NCBI GenBank assembly: GCA_013216015.1 | Contig: JABSOI010000010.1 | Location: 62,001-126,000 of the forward strand | Source of the DNA: Alteromonadaceae bacterium | GTDB taxonomy: Bacteria > Pseudomonadota > Gammaproteobacteria > Enterobacterales > Alteromonadaceae | Length of the DNA: 64,000 bases | Reading direction: 5' to 3' | Part shown: positions 45,345 through 55,329 of the stretch, in pieces | Position numbering within the stretch: position 1 is the stretch's first letter | Layout of the letters: each line of letters begins with the position of its first letter | The notes under the pieces: generated by a model | Told to the model about the DNA's origin: nothing | The model's database searches: none | What the model saw: the letters and a program-made list of their open reading frames with translations, nothing else | Program-made: the position numbers and the translations under genes

Positions 45345-46465
45345 ATTGCTAATGCTCGTTCAACATCTTCATCGTAAATTTCAGCATAAGCATCACTGAT
45401 TGAGGACTTACTAATCAAGCTATAGTCATCAGAATATTCACATATGACTTTTTGTGTTTCAGGGTCTTTTGTCAGTAAGTGATATCGAATACTATCTCCA
45501 ATTTTATCATCTTTTTTACCTAGTAAATCAAACCACTTCAGCAATGCATAATCGTGCGTAGCAATAAAAATCTGTTTACCATTTCTCGAAATCTCTAATA
45601 ATGATTTAACAATCATCTTCATCAATTTGGGATTCAAATTTGATTCTGGTTCATCCCAAAATAAAGGACTTTTAGCGGAGTTATTGATTTTACCATTTAA
45701 AATTAACTGCTGGATCATGCCAATCTTTCTGTAACCTTCGGCTGTCATAGTTGTAGATAATTCACTACCTGGTATTGCTTTAAACCAAAACTCATTAGGC
45801 TTATCTGTATATTCTTGATAATTCCCCGCAACAAAATAATGGTCTTTATCCTTATAACGATATTGTCCTTCTATATTTTCACAGAGTTGTTTTAATACTC
45901 CTCCCAACCTCTGATCTCGATTAAGAAGTTCTTTTTCTTCCAATGTATCGTTGTTTAAAAAAGCTAAACAAAGATCAACTACAGTTTCATCAAATAATTC
46001 CCTAAGTTGCTTTTCGTTTACCGTTTTTGACTCTAACGCTGGTAATAATGTGAGTACTTCTTTAGTTGGAATAAATACCCCAGCTTCTACATCAAAATTT
46101 TCATCAAGCACATTAACTGTTTCAGTAGACTTGTTGCTATCCACTTTAATTTCATTAGTTAAGCCGTATGCATCCTCAATTGCAATTCTGCAATCTTTCT
46201 TTGTATCCCTATTTACGATGCCACCAAGCCTTCTACTCCTTGGCTTAAATAAACCAAGTAAAGATGATTTTATTTGAGCCTGTATTTTTGAATCAGACAC
46301 TTCTGCTGACTTCAATGAACTGGCTTTTCCTAACAAGTATGCTGCTTTCAATATTTGTGTTTTACCACAGCTATTTTCACCAACAATAATATTTATTTGT
46401 GATGAGCAATTTATAACAACTTCTTCAAAAGCTGAAAAATTCTCCAATGTTAGTTTAGATATCAT
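45341..46465 (-). CDS. AAA/ABC-type ATPase (RecF/OLD-like head), inside BREX
   Basis: 374 aa. ENFSAFEEVVINC then NIIVGENSCGKTQILKAAYL, with Walker A at 29-36; signature region TMTAEGYRKIGMIQQL (~250); Walker B SPLFWDEPESNLNPK (~268); H-loop IFIATHDYALLKWF (~300). This is the AAA_15/AAA_21 class that acts as sensor in several defence systems. It has no TOPRIM domain, so it is not OLD/GajA; the enzyme function probably resides in the co-translated 175-aa partner. Its ATG overlaps the brxC stop (ATGA). Not part of canonical BREX. Confidence 0.85.
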   Translation of the reverse strand: MISKLTLENFSAFEEVVINCSSQINIIVGENSCGKTQILKAAYLLGKASSLKSAEVSDSKIQAQIKSSLLGLFKPRSRRLGGIVNRDTKKDCRIAIEDAYGLTNEIKVDSNKSTETVNVLDENFDVEAGVFIPTKEVLTLLPALESKTVNEKQLRELFDETVVDLCLAFLNNDTLEEKELLNRDQRLGGVLKQLCENIEGQYRYKDKDHYFVAGNYQEYTDKPNEFWFKAIPGSELSTTMTAEGYRKIGMIQQLILNGKINNSAKSPLFWDEPESNLNPKLMKMIVKSLLEISRNGKQIFIATHDYALLKWFDLLGKKDDKIGDSIRYHLLTKDPETQKVICEYSDDYSLISKSSISDAYAEIYDEDVERALAI

Positions 46466-49400
46466 AACTGTATGTGTTTCCCTTCTTTAATAGCGGTTAA
46501 AAGTGCCTTTTTATATTCTTCAATATAGCCTTCTACATCACTTTCACTAGCAAGCCATGGTTTAGCATAATCAACACGTATGTTTTTTGCTGATACACTT
46601 TTAATTTCTGGTTTCTTTGTTAGCAAAGTGGGTTCTTGAACCTTTGGCGTTGGCTCAACTGTATTATCACCAAATAAGTCTGGTTCAGGCTCAGGCGAAG
46701 GTTGTACTGGCTCTGACTCTGGCTCTGGTACTGGAATTGGAGTTGGAATTGGTTCAGGAGTTGGCTGAGACCATGTCATTAACTTCTGCACTAATGCTGA
46801 ATAAGTATGATCTTCGAATCGTCTTGCTTCATCACGTAACTTTCCAATATACGTTTGCTGCTTCAATTTATCAGTAGCACGAGTAAATTCGGAAACCAAT
46901 TGTTCCTGCTTATCTTGTTCTAACGACTTGTACTCATCAAAACCTATTAACTTTTCTTGTAAGCGCTCAATTAACCCAACCGTTTTTTTACGCTCAGCAT
47001 TAATCTGCTCTGCAATTATATTTTCTAGAGCGTCGGTATCACTTTTAAGCTGTTGGATAGCGCTGCCTTTAAAAATAGTCGCGCTAACTAAGGCATCTTT
47101 TATTTGTTGGTACTCAGTACCATCAATATATTCAATATTTTCATTTTGTTCCCTTATTACTTGTTTTGCTCTATCAAAAGTAGATTTTTGGGGACCTTTC
47201 ATAAATTTAACAATGGGATCTATAGTCTTTTCTTTATAGTCAAACCATGTATTTTCATGATGTGTTAGCTCTGTCATAAACCATGTATACGGCTTAGTTT
47301 TGAATTCTTGAAGCTTAGTGACAATATCAACCAATATTCGCAAAAATGGATATTGCGCTGATTGTGACTGTAATTTATCAAGCTCTGTAGCCTGAATTGC
47401 AAACGACTCTTGTAGTTCTTTGGCAATGGCTTTAGCTTCTGTCGCATGAACAACTTTCTCAAAGTAATCGCTATAGAATTCTTTAACACCACGAATTTGT
47501 GATGGCGTAAATTCAACTTGTGGATCGAGTATTAAGATACCATGCATACCAGTATTACGTAATGCTCTTACTAGGTCGGTATCATCAAGTAAATTAGTGG
47601 TTTCACGAACTTCAATTTTACCTGCTGCACATAAGTGTGCGAGGTTGCATAGTATGGCAGCATAAGACCAACCATTCGGTTTAATTTCAAATTTTTCAAG
47701 CAATGATTTAACAGTTGTACGAATACCGCCTCGGCTATTACTTTGAACAAAGGAGAACATCTCCTGTTGGGCTTCAGGAAGCTGAGTGTCATTACCTAAC
47801 AAGCCTTGCCCTGCTTTTTTGATAATGTCGGTAATATCATTTTCACTATAAGCAATATCCCTCAACATTTTGATATTTGGGTAAGTGTGCTTTATCAACT
47901 CACCAAATGCTCTAACCATTTTGTTTTGGCCGTCTTCACCACTCAATTCAATTTCAGCACCTGCAACAAAGTACTTTGCGCTGCCGACAAGTTTAGATGT
48001 TAATGCTTTAAGTTGGTTTAAACGCTCAACGTTGTGAATGCCTTTTTCAGTGAGAATTCGTTTTATACTTTCTTGCTGTGTTGCTTTAGTTTCGTGAGCA
48101 ACATATTTTTCAGTTTGTTTATAGAGAATTAAGTCAATTACTAACCGAGCACTTTCTGGTAGAACTATACGCAGCTCATCATTGAATAAAGTATCAGATT
48201 TATGTTTTTCAAATTTATCACTATGATCATGAAAAGAAGTGATAACATTGATCGCTAACTCATTTTCACGACCAGATAATTTGTCATCTAACTTTCGGCT
48301 AAAGGGGTAATCTTGATTATTTTCTTGCCAACGAATTTTTCTATTTTTAAGAACACCATCGTAGATTAATTTTTCAAGTTCAGAAGCAATAACATCTGTA
48401 TCTATTTCTACATTTTTGATCTCTTTTTCGATGTCTTGTTCTTCATCAGTTAAATATTCAAACAAGTCACCACTACGTTGAATATAAGTTTGTTTAACGA
48501 GTAAATTTAACGCTTCTTCAATATCTATTTTTAATGAAGGTATATCGCGTGTAAAACTATCGTGCATTAGAATGCATAAGTTTCTTAACGTTGATTTGAA
48601 TTCTTTTACGTATTTAACCAAGAACAGAGCTTTCAATAAACGAACTGCAAATTTGTTGTCTAACTGAAGTTCAGCTTTTAAAATAGATTGTTGGTTTGCT
48701 GTTTTAAGCGCGGTACGAATACCTTCAAACATTAAATCAAAAGTTGCTAGCTCACCAAGTTCATGATCTTTTATGGTAATGGCTACTGCTTGGAAAACGC
48801 CTAACATTGAACGCTCACCCACAGAGCTATGTTTACCTTCAAAAGCACTATGCGTTGATAAATTTTGTATGGCTGATTGAAATAGACCAAACTGGTATGG
48901 AATAAACGGGTAGCTCTGTAAAAAGTGCTCTCTGTCTTTAAAGTTACGGTATGATTGTGAGCCGTCAGCAAAATCAAATAATGTTTTAAAGTTATTTTCT
49001 TGTTGATGGTATAAATCTGTTAACTGAGGAATAAACTCGTCTTTTTTCTCAAGCAAACGACGCTGAATGACTTCGGCAACGTCTTGACTGGTAAGCTTCA
49101 TTCTATTTTTAAACCGAGCTTGAATTTTTGTAAAGTCATTGCCACTTTTTTGATCAGATTCACCAATAACAGAAGACATATCTTCTTGAGCTGTAACTAT
49201 AATCCAAGCTTGCCCTTTACTTTTAGTTGCTAAACTTTCAGCAACCGTTTGTAGATTGGTCATAAGCTTTGTATTGCCAGCGATGTATTGACCAACTTCA
49301 TCAACAAAAAAGTTTAATCTGAAGCCTTCTTCTTGCTCAGATATATAACTTTGTACTTGCTCTGCAAAATCTTCAATAGATAGGCGATAATCTGCGCGAT

Positions 49401-50064
49401 ATTTATCAAGAATACCTGACATATCTTGGTTGTATATTTCATTGTAGGATGCATCTATAAATGAATAATATCTCTTACGAACACGTCCTTTTTCCCAAGA
49501 TGCATTAGATTTTTGTTCAAATATTTTAACAAAATCATTTAAGTGACCAGCTTCATTTAACTCTCTTTCAAACTGAGCTACATAGGCATGTTTAGAGCAA
49601 TATCCACAGTGTTCATCGAACACTTTAACGAATACAGCTATTAATGCATCTAGCTCTGTTTTACTAATTACATCGGCTTTTTGATCAATGTTAAAAAGTA
49701 TACTTTCAGATGGAATGTTAGCTGCTCGTTTTAAATCATTAGCAAAAATTCCACCTTCATTTAATGGTGATTTTTTTAAAAAGAGTTCTAATGGTGCTGT
49801 ATCTTCTACAGGTTTATTTGCTAACAACAACGCTAACATTTTAAGTAAATGGGATTTACCTGAACCAAAAAAACCAGAGATCCAAACACCGTTAGCGCCA
49901 CTGTAATTTAAGTAAGCATCAAGAAATTCATCTAACCGCTTAGACACTTCCCTTGTAATTACATATTCCTCTAATTCTAATCTTAAACTTTCATCATCAT
50001 CTGCTTTGATTACGCCTTCAATTGTGCGATCTACTTCTTTCGTAAATAATTGCGATAATTTCAT
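46462..50064 (-). CDS. brxC: BREX P-loop ATPase BrxC
   Basis: 1200 aa, normal for BrxC, the large AAA-type ATPase of BREX (PglY-related in type 2). Signature N-terminus LFTKEVDRTIEGVIKADD; Walker A WISGFFGSGKSHLLKML (~61-77); Walker B FFVDEVGQYI (~253); sensor-like AWIIVTAQEDM (~285). The C-terminal end carries an unusual Pro/Glu-rich linker (~1118-1150, PTPEPIPTPIPVPEP type) before a final conserved segment, NIRVDYAKPWLASESDVEGY. It starts 18 bases after brxB and overlaps the ATPase gene downstream. Confidence 0.95.
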   Translation of the reverse strand: MKLSQLFTKEVDRTIEGVIKADDDESLRLELEEYVITREVSKRLDEFLDAYLNYSGANGVWISGFFGSGKSHLLKMLALLLANKPVEDTAPLELFLKKSPLNEGGIFANDLKRAANIPSESILFNIDQKADVISKTELDALIAVFVKVFDEHCGYCSKHAYVAQFERELNEAGHLNDFVKIFEQKSNASWEKGRVRKRYYSFIDASYNEIYNQDMSGILDKYRADYRLSIEDFAEQVQSYISEQEEGFRLNFFVDEVGQYIAGNTKLMTNLQTVAESLATKSKGQAWIIVTAQEDMSSVIGESDQKSGNDFTKIQARFKNRMKLTSQDVAEVIQRRLLEKKDEFIPQLTDLYHQQENNFKTLFDFADGSQSYRNFKDREHFLQSYPFIPYQFGLFQSAIQNLSTHSAFEGKHSSVGERSMLGVFQAVAITIKDHELGELATFDLMFEGIRTALKTANQQSILKAELQLDNKFAVRLLKALFLVKYVKEFKSTLRNLCILMHDSFTRDIPSLKIDIEEALNLLVKQTYIQRSGDLFEYLTDEEQDIEKEIKNVEIDTDVIASELEKLIYDGVLKNRKIRWQENNQDYPFSRKLDDKLSGRENELAINVITSFHDHSDKFEKHKSDTLFNDELRIVLPESARLVIDLILYKQTEKYVAHETKATQQESIKRILTEKGIHNVERLNQLKALTSKLVGSAKYFVAGAEIELSGEDGQNKMVRAFGELIKHTYPNIKMLRDIAYSENDITDIIKKAGQGLLGNDTQLPEAQQEMFSFVQSNSRGGIRTTVKSLLEKFEIKPNGWSYAAILCNLAHLCAAGKIEVRETTNLLDDTDLVRALRNTGMHGILILDPQVEFTPSQIRGVKEFYSDYFEKVVHATEAKAIAKELQESFAIQATELDKLQSQSAQYPFLRILVDIVTKLQEFKTKPYTWFMTELTHHENTWFDYKEKTIDPIVKFMKGPQKSTFDRAKQVIREQNENIEYIDGTEYQQIKDALVSATIFKGSAIQQLKSDTDALENIIAEQINAERKKTVGLIERLQEKLIGFDEYKSLEQDKQEQLVSEFTRATDKLKQQTYIGKLRDEARRFEDHTYSALVQKLMTWSQPTPEPIPTPIPVPEPESEPVQPSPEPEPDLFGDNTVEPTPKVQEPTLLTKKPEIKSVSAKNIRVDYAKPWLASESDVEGYIEEYKKALLTAIKEGKHIQL

Positions 50065-50082
50065 AATATGTCTGCTTAATCC

Positions 50083-50706
50083 TTAAATAGCGCGATCTAG
50101 TATATTAAATGCTCGGTAGTACTTATCGTCTTCAAGTTTTCCAAATAGAACAAGTGATGCGCCAGTTTCAACTGAGTGTTTATATTCACCTGGAAAAAAC
50201 ATTAGTGTAGGCTTATCCTTTGCATTTTTTTGTAAGTTATTGAGGATGTTATGTGATCGAATGTACGGAAACACTTCACCCACACCCGTAATTAGCAATA
50301 CTTTAAACTCTGCTTTTTGCATCATTTGGGTGATTGCTGGTGTTATAACTAATTCAATATCTAAAATGCCTTGTAGCTCTTCTCTTAACTCATCTCTTCC
50401 CAGTGTGGCTTCATTTTCTAATAACCATTCCCAGTCACCTTCTTCTTTTAATAGTTCAATGACTAAGTTATACAAGTTGATCTCAAGTACCTTAACTTGC
50501 ATATCTGATAAGTAATTTGTAAGTTGCTTTATTAACAAGTTTATGTCGGTTTGCAATGCAGGATCATATGGACAAATGTGAAACGGGATATCACCATTCA
50601 ACCCTTCCATGTTAAGAAAAGAGTCGCTTTGTAAAACATTTGTTAAGTGAACATATGCATCCTTTAAATTAGCTTTGGTTAAACCACTGTTAAATGAATT
50701 ACCCAT
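50083..50706 (-). CDS. brxB: BREX protein BrxB (DUF1788)
   Basis: 207 aa from the ATG at 50706, which begins one base after the brxA stop (TAAtATG) with GGGGAA nine bases upstream; longer starts reach back into brxA without a better site. Core stretches of DUF1788: NGDIPFHICPYDPALQTDIN, LEINLYNLVIELLKEEGDW, VITPAITQMMQKAEFKVLL, TGVGEVFPYIRSHNILNNL, LMFFPGEYKHSVETGASLVL. Required for BREX in type I systems; biochemical role unclear. Confidence 0.94.
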   Translation of the reverse strand: MGNSFNSGLTKANLKDAYVHLTNVLQSDSFLNMEGLNGDIPFHICPYDPALQTDINLLIKQLTNYLSDMQVKVLEINLYNLVIELLKEEGDWEWLLENEATLGRDELREELQGILDIELVITPAITQMMQKAEFKVLLITGVGEVFPYIRSHNILNNLQKNAKDKPTLMFFPGEYKHSVETGASLVLFGKLEDDKYYRAFNILDRAI

Positions 50707-50707
50707 A

Positions 50708-51304
50708 TTAAACATATTCCCCAGGGAAGATTCTAAGATCATCAATATTGGTTAACTGAATCAACTCTATTAGTTGAGGAGAAAGGCTCTGATGCAATAG
50801 CTCTTTGTCTTTGTTAACTAACCCACACTCGGCTAACATTTTGAACATAATTTGCTGGGCTTTATATCTTGATTGTTGAGTAATATTGTCTAGATTACTG
50901 TGCCATTCTGCTTTCGCGTTTAAAAAAGCTACATAATCTTCAGCATATAATTTGAATCGACTCTTACTAAAATGTTCGGATACAACTTCAATAGCAAATT
51001 GATAGGTAAATAAATATTGGCGACAGATTGCCAACCATACCAGGTGCTTAGCGTCTGCGTCTAAATCTGATGTGGTCATTAACGACAATTCATCATCAGT
51101 TAAATTTTTTAGACGCTTAGAAACCTCACCGTACATTGTGCGGGATGTACTCTCTGTTCGAGCTTGTAGTAGATTGTTTGTTAAAACTTCATCACGAACC
51201 AACTTCCAATCTTTTAAAACATTGTATTGCTCGGCTACTATTCTACTTTCATGAATCATTGCTGGTCTTAAAGTAAGTGACAGCTTGTTTTTGGTATCAC
51301 TCAT
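50708..51304 (-). CDS. brxA: BREX protein BrxA (DUF1819)
   Basis: 198-aa small helical protein, first core gene of type I BREX; BrxA is DNA-binding and related in fold to NusB-like proteins. Family stretches: LRPAMIHESRIVAEQYN, RTESTSRTMYGEVSKRLKN, HLVWLAICRQYLFTYQFAIE. Its ATG overlaps the stop of the HTH gene by four bases (ATGA). Length and order (brxA-brxB-brxC) are canonical. Confidence 0.94.
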   Translation of the reverse strand: MSDTKNKLSLTLRPAMIHESRIVAEQYNVLKDWKLVRDEVLTNNLLQARTESTSRTMYGEVSKRLKNLTDDELSLMTTSDLDADAKHLVWLAICRQYLFTYQFAIEVVSEHFSKSRFKLYAEDYVAFLNAKAEWHSNLDNITQQSRYKAQQIMFKMLAECGLVNKDKELLHQSLSPQLIELIQLTNIDDLRIFPGEYV

Positions 51305-51510
51305 TTACTTTGCTCCTTCGAGTGGTCAGCAGCATCACCATTAATAACCCATGCGTCAACCTCAACAGCCTTAAACTTCCAAAAACGACCTATGCGATGA
51401 GCAGGTAAGCCTTTTTTGTCACGCCAAGCGTAAATTGTGTCTTTGCTAACACCTAAGTAATCAGCAATTTCTTCGACAGAAAGCCAACGTTCAGTCATTT
51501 TATTAACCAT
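51301..51510 (-). CDS. excisionase-type helix-turn-helix protein at the head of BREX
   Basis: 69 aa. RWLSVEEIADYLGVSKDTIY then RIGRFWKFKAVEVDAWV is the MerR-like/HTH_17 excisionase fold. Start at 51510 or at the next ATG (51498); neither has a strong ribosome-binding site. It overlaps brxA, so it is the first gene of the operon and may regulate it. It lacks the WYL-type sensor of the known BREX regulator BrxR. A remnant excision function from a mobile island is the alternative. Confidence 0.8.
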   Translation of the reverse strand: MVNKMTERWLSVEEIADYLGVSKDTIYAWRDKKGLPAHRIGRFWKFKAVEVDAWVINGDAADHSKEQSK

Positions 51511-51645
51511 TTAACAAATAGATTTAGTGAAGTTTAATATCTCATATAAGTAGAGTGATGTACATCGGATTAGATAGGAATAGGTATGATTTGGCTTGGT
51601 TGGGTAAAATTGTATTGATAAAAAACCAGGTAAATTTATTCCAAT

Positions 51646-51673
51646 AAAAAAGCGAGCTACAGCAGCTCGCTTT
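51646..51673 (-). terminator. intrinsic terminator of gcvP
   Basis: Minus-strand stem AAAGCGAGCT/AGCTCGCTTT with a 5-base loop, followed by TTTATTGG. It isolates the BREX operon from gcvP. The BREX promoter should lie in 51511-51645; a TTATATGAG stretch near 51546 could be a -10, but I cannot place it surely. Confidence 0.9.
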
Positions 51674-51776
51674 ATCTAGTTTTAGATCAAATTTCACTTT
51701 AAAAAATAGACAAACTATGACTTTGTCTATTTTTAATTACCTTTGTCTAATTTTTGAATACATGTTCACACAAAAC

Positions 51777-54689
51777 CTAATCAACATAACTATCAACAGG
51801 AGGACAACTACAAATCAAGTTCCGATCCCCATAAACATCATCAATTCTATTAACTGTCGGCCAGAATTTGTTATTTGCAGCTGCTGGTACCGGAAATACA
51901 GCTTCAGCAATAGTGTAAGCGCGATCCCAAGTTCCGGTAATGTCGGCTAATGTATGTGGTGCGTTATGAAGTGGGTTGTCTTCCAGTGTCCACTGCCCTG
52001 CTTCCACTTTACGTACTTCTTCACGAATACAAACCATGGCTTCAATGAAACGGTCTAATTCAATTTTAGACTCAGATTCTGTTGGCTCGATCATGAAAGT
52101 ACCTGCAACCGGGAATGACATGGTTGGTGCGTGGAAACCGTAGTCCATTAAACGTTTGGCTATATCAACTTCGGTAATGCCTGAAGCTTCTTTTAACGGG
52201 CGTAAATCGATAATACATTCGTGTGCTACGCGACCGTTAGGGCCAGTGTACAAAATTGGGTAATGTTGGCTTAATTTAGTTGCTAAATAGTTTGCGTTGG
52301 TGATCGCAAATTTAGTCGCTTCAGTAACACCTTTTTTACCTAACAATGCAATGTACAAATATGTGATACATAAAATACCGGCGCTGCCAAATGGTGCGGC
52401 AGAAACGGCTCCGTTACCTTCAGTATTTTTAGTTACGTTAATTAATGCGTGATCTGGCAGGAATGGTGCTAAGTGCGATTTAACACCGATTGGCCCCATA
52501 CCCGGACCACCGCCACCGTGAGGAATAGCGAAAGTTTTGTGCAAGTTAAGATGTGATACATCTGCGCCAATTGAGCCTGGTGACGTTAAACCTACTTGTG
52601 CATTCATGTTTGCGCCGTCAAGATAAACCTGACCGCCATGTTCATGAATGATGTTACAAATTTCTTTTATCGTGGTTTCGTAAATACCGTGTGTAGACGG
52701 ATAAGTGATCATGATACAGGAAAGGTTGTCAGCTAACTCTTGTGCCTTCGCTTTTAAGTCGGCCATGTCTACGTTACCTTTTTTATCACAGGCAACAACC
52801 ACTACTTTCATGCCGACCATTTGAGCTGACGCAGGGTTGGTTCCGTGAGCAGAGCTTGGTATTAAACAAATATTACGATGACTGTCGCCACGGCTTTCAT
52901 GATATTTATGAATAGCGATAAGACCCGCATATTCCCCCTGCGCACCTGAATTCGGTTGCATGGAAATATCGTCGTAACCTGTTAATTCAACCAACCAGTC
53001 ACCTAATTGATCAATCATTTGCTTGTAGCCTTGCGCTTGATCCATTGGTACAAACGGGTGCATGTTAGCAAATTCAGGCCAGCTCACCGGGATCATTTGT
53101 GCTGTTGCATTCAACTTCATGGTACACGAGCCCAATGAAATCATTGAATGGTTTAAGGCTAAATCTTTATTCTCTAATTTTTTGATATAACGTAACATTT
53201 CTGTTTCGCTATGATACGTATTGAACACTGGGTGAGTTAGAAATTCAGTATTACGTATTAAAGCAGCAGGAATTGACGAACTGCCGTTAGCGATAATGTC
53301 GCTGTCTAGTGCAACAATATCTAAACCGTGATCAGCACCTAATAATATGTTGAATAAGGTATTGATGTCATCACGGGTAGTGGTTTCATCAATTGAAATA
53401 CTAATTTGACCAGCAACGTCGGTACGAAAGTTAACGTTAGCAGCTAAGGCACGGTTAACAATATCTTCTTTGTTCTTACCTTGCGAGTCTAGGTCAAAAC
53501 TAACCGTATCAAAATAGGTGCTATGTAAAGGCGTTAAACCTTTAGCTGCTGCACCCGTTGCCAAAATATCAGCAAAACGGTGAATGCGGTTGGCAATAAC
53601 TTTCAAGCCTTTAGGACCATGGTAAACCGCGTAAAACGCTGCCATGTTTGCTAATAATACTTGTGCTGTACAAATGTTAGAGTTAGCTTTTTCACGACGT
53701 ATATGTTGCTCACGGGTTTGCATTGCCATTCGTAATGCTGGGTTATCGCGAGTATCTTTAGAAACCCCGATAATACGACCCGGCAATGAACGTTTATATT
53801 TGTTTGACGTGGTGAAGAAGGCTGCATGTGGCCCACCGTAGCCCATAGGTACACCAAAACGTTGGCTGGAACCAATCACCGCGTCAGCGCCTAAATCACC
53901 CGGTGCTTTTAACATAACCAAGCTCATTATGTCAGCAGCAACGGCAACAATACCTTTTTTCTCATGTACTTTTGCAATTAAGTCGCTTATGTCGGTAACT
54001 TCACCAGTCGCACTTGGATATTGTAACAAAGCACCAAATACATCGTGTTCAACCACTTCTGCAGCAGGCGCAATGATAATGTCAAAACCAAACATTTCAG
54101 CACGTTGTTTTACAACGTCGATTGTTTGAGGGAAAACATCACTTGAAATAAAGAATAAGTTTGATTTTTTGTTTTTGGCAACACGTTTAGCCAGTGCCAT
54201 TGCTTCTGCAGCAGCGGTACCTTCATCAAGTAACGAAGCTGAAGCCAAGTCTAAACCTGTCAGGTCTAAACACATTTGCTGGTAGTTTAATAAAGACTCT
54301 AAACGACCTTGAGCAATTTCTGGTTGATAAGGCGTATAAGCAGTATACCAGCCTGGATTTTCTAAAACGTTACGTAAAATAACGTTAGGGGTTAAAGTAG
54401 GGTAGTAACCTAAACCAATATAACTGGTATTGACTTTATTCAGGCTGGCGATAAGTTTTAAATCAGCTAAGGCCTGCACTTCTGTTTTACTTTCTTCAAT
54501 TGCAGGAAGTTGTGATAAACGAATATCATTCGGTACAATTTCATTAATAAGATCATCAACTGATCCAGCGCCAATGTCGTTTAACATCGCCTGAGTTTGT
54601 TCTTTATTCGGACCAATATGACGAGAAATAAAGGCTTCTGTCTGCTCTAATTGTGATAACGATAAAGAATCTAAGGATTGAGTATTCAT
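51777..54689 (-). CDS. gcvP: glycine dehydrogenase (decarboxylating), P protein
   Basis: PLP enzyme of the glycine cleavage system, decarboxylating glycine and passing aminomethyl to the lipoyl arm of GcvH. 970 aa from the ATG at 54689 ([10 protein letters not shown]); a 22-residue extension upstream is hydrophobic and not family-like, so I reject it. [30 protein letters not shown] and the PLP-lysine motif [19 protein letters not shown] (~715) are intact. Single-chain type, as in Gammaproteobacteria. Third gene after gcvT and gcvH, with a hairpin in between. Confidence 0.97.
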   Translation of the reverse strand: MNTQSLDSLSLSQLEQTEAFISRHIGPNKEQTQAMLNDIGAGSVDDLINEIVPNDIRLSQLPAIEESKTEVQALADLKLIASLNKVNTSYIGLGYYPTLTPNVILRNVLENPGWYTAYTPYQPEIAQGRLESLLNYQQMCLDLTGLDLASASLLDEGTAAAEAMALAKRVAKNKKSNLFFISSDVFPQTIDVVKQRAEMFGFDIIIAPAAEVVEHDVFGALLQYPSATGEVTDISDLIAKVHEKKGIVAVAADIMSLVMLKAPGDLGADAVIGSSQRFGVPMGYGGPHAAFFTTSNKYKRSLPGRIIGVSKDTRDNPALRMAMQTREQHIRREKANSNICTAQVLLANMAAFYAVYHGPKGLKVIANRIHRFADILATGAAAKGLTPLHSTYFDTVSFDLDSQGKNKEDIVNRALAANVNFRTDVAGQISISIDETTTRDDINTLFNILLGADHGLDIVALDSDIIANGSSSIPAALIRNTEFLTHPVFNTYHSETEMLRYIKKLENKDLALNHSMISLGSCTMKLNATAQMIPVSWPEFANMHPFVPMDQAQGYKQMIDQLGDWLVELTGYDDISMQPNSGAQGEYAGLIAIHKYHESRGDSHRNICLIPSSAHGTNPASAQMVGMKVVVVACDKKGNVDMADLKAKAQELADNLSCIMITYPSTHGIYETTIKEICNIIHEHGGQVYLDGANMNAQVGLTSPGSIGADVSHLNLHKTFAIPHGGGGPGMGPIGVKSHLAPFLPDHALINVTKNTEGNGAVSAAPFGSAGILCITYLYIALLGKKGVTEATKFAITNANYLATKLSQHYPILYTGPNGRVAHECIIDLRPLKEASGITEVDIAKRLMDYGFHAPTMSFPVAGTFMIEPTESESKIELDRFIEAMVCIREEVRKVEAGQWTLEDNPLHNAPHTLADITGTWDRAYTIAEAVFPVPAAANNKFWPTVNRIDDVYGDRNLICSCPPVDSYVD

Positions 54690-54727
54690 AAAACAGCTTC
54701 TTCTAAATAAACTAAAAAATAATAAAG

Positions 54728-54779
54728 AAAACCTCGAAGTTATGTCTAATATCAATAGGCATAATGGTTCGAGGCTTTT
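54728..54779 (-). terminator. terminator-like hairpin between gcvH and gcvP
   Basis: Minus strand: AAGCCTCGAA pairs with TTCGAGGTTT; an inner TTATG/CATAA can extend the stem. A TTTTC follows. It would lower gcvP relative to gcvT/gcvH or act as a partial terminator. No promoter for gcvP is obvious in the remaining ~40 bases. Confidence 0.7.
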
Positions 54780-54833
54780 AACATTTAACTAATTAACACG
54801 ATTACTACTAATTAACAAATTGACAATGAATGA

Positions 54834-55223
54834 TTAATCTTCATCAATTGAATTTTTGTAACCTTCAGCATTAAGTAAGTTTTCTAATTCACCTGCATCG
54901 TCTAATTTAATTTTGAACATCCAGCCATCACCAAAGGCATCAGAATTCACCAGTTCAGGTGAATCTTCCAGATCTTCGTTAATTGCTACAACTTCACCAG
55001 AAACTGGTGCGTAAATGTCTGAAGCCGCTTTTACTGATTCAGCAACAGCAATATCGTCACCAGTAGTTACCTTGTCGCCAACTTCTGGTAATTCAACAAA
55101 AACCATGTCACCTAATAAACCTTGTGCATGCTCGGTAATACCAATAGTAACGGTGCCGTCACCTTCGTTGCGTACCCATTCGTGTGATGTTGCGTATTTT
55201 AAATCTGAAGGAATATTGCTCAT
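54834..55223 (-). CDS. gcvH: glycine cleavage system H protein
   Basis: 129-aa lipoyl carrier that shuttles aminomethyl between GcvP, GcvT and the dihydrolipoamide dehydrogenase. Lipoyl lysine Lys65 in [19 protein letters not shown] and [20 protein letters not shown] are typical. Normal length. Located 106 bases after gcvT. Confidence 0.97.
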   Translation of the reverse strand: MSNIPSDLKYATSHEWVRNEGDGTVTIGITEHAQGLLGDMVFVELPEVGDKVTTGDDIAVAESVKAASDIYAPVSGEVVAINEDLEDSPELVNSDAFGDGWMFKIKLDDAGELENLLNAEGYKNSIDED

Positions 55224-55329
55224 TTTTATTGTTCCTGCTCTATAAATTTACTGAGTTTATTATGTTTAAGTTATGATTAAGTTTTAGCTATTTCAATCTT
55301 TCACTACACCTAAATACTATAGTTTAAAT

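Noticed and set aside
45341-46465. OLD/GajA nuclease
   Set aside because: The protein ends after the ATPase H-loop region and has no TOPRIM domain.
54690-54755. Longer N-terminus for gcvP
   Set aside because: The extra 22 residues are hydrophobic and not found at the start of P proteins; the hairpin region reaches into the leader.
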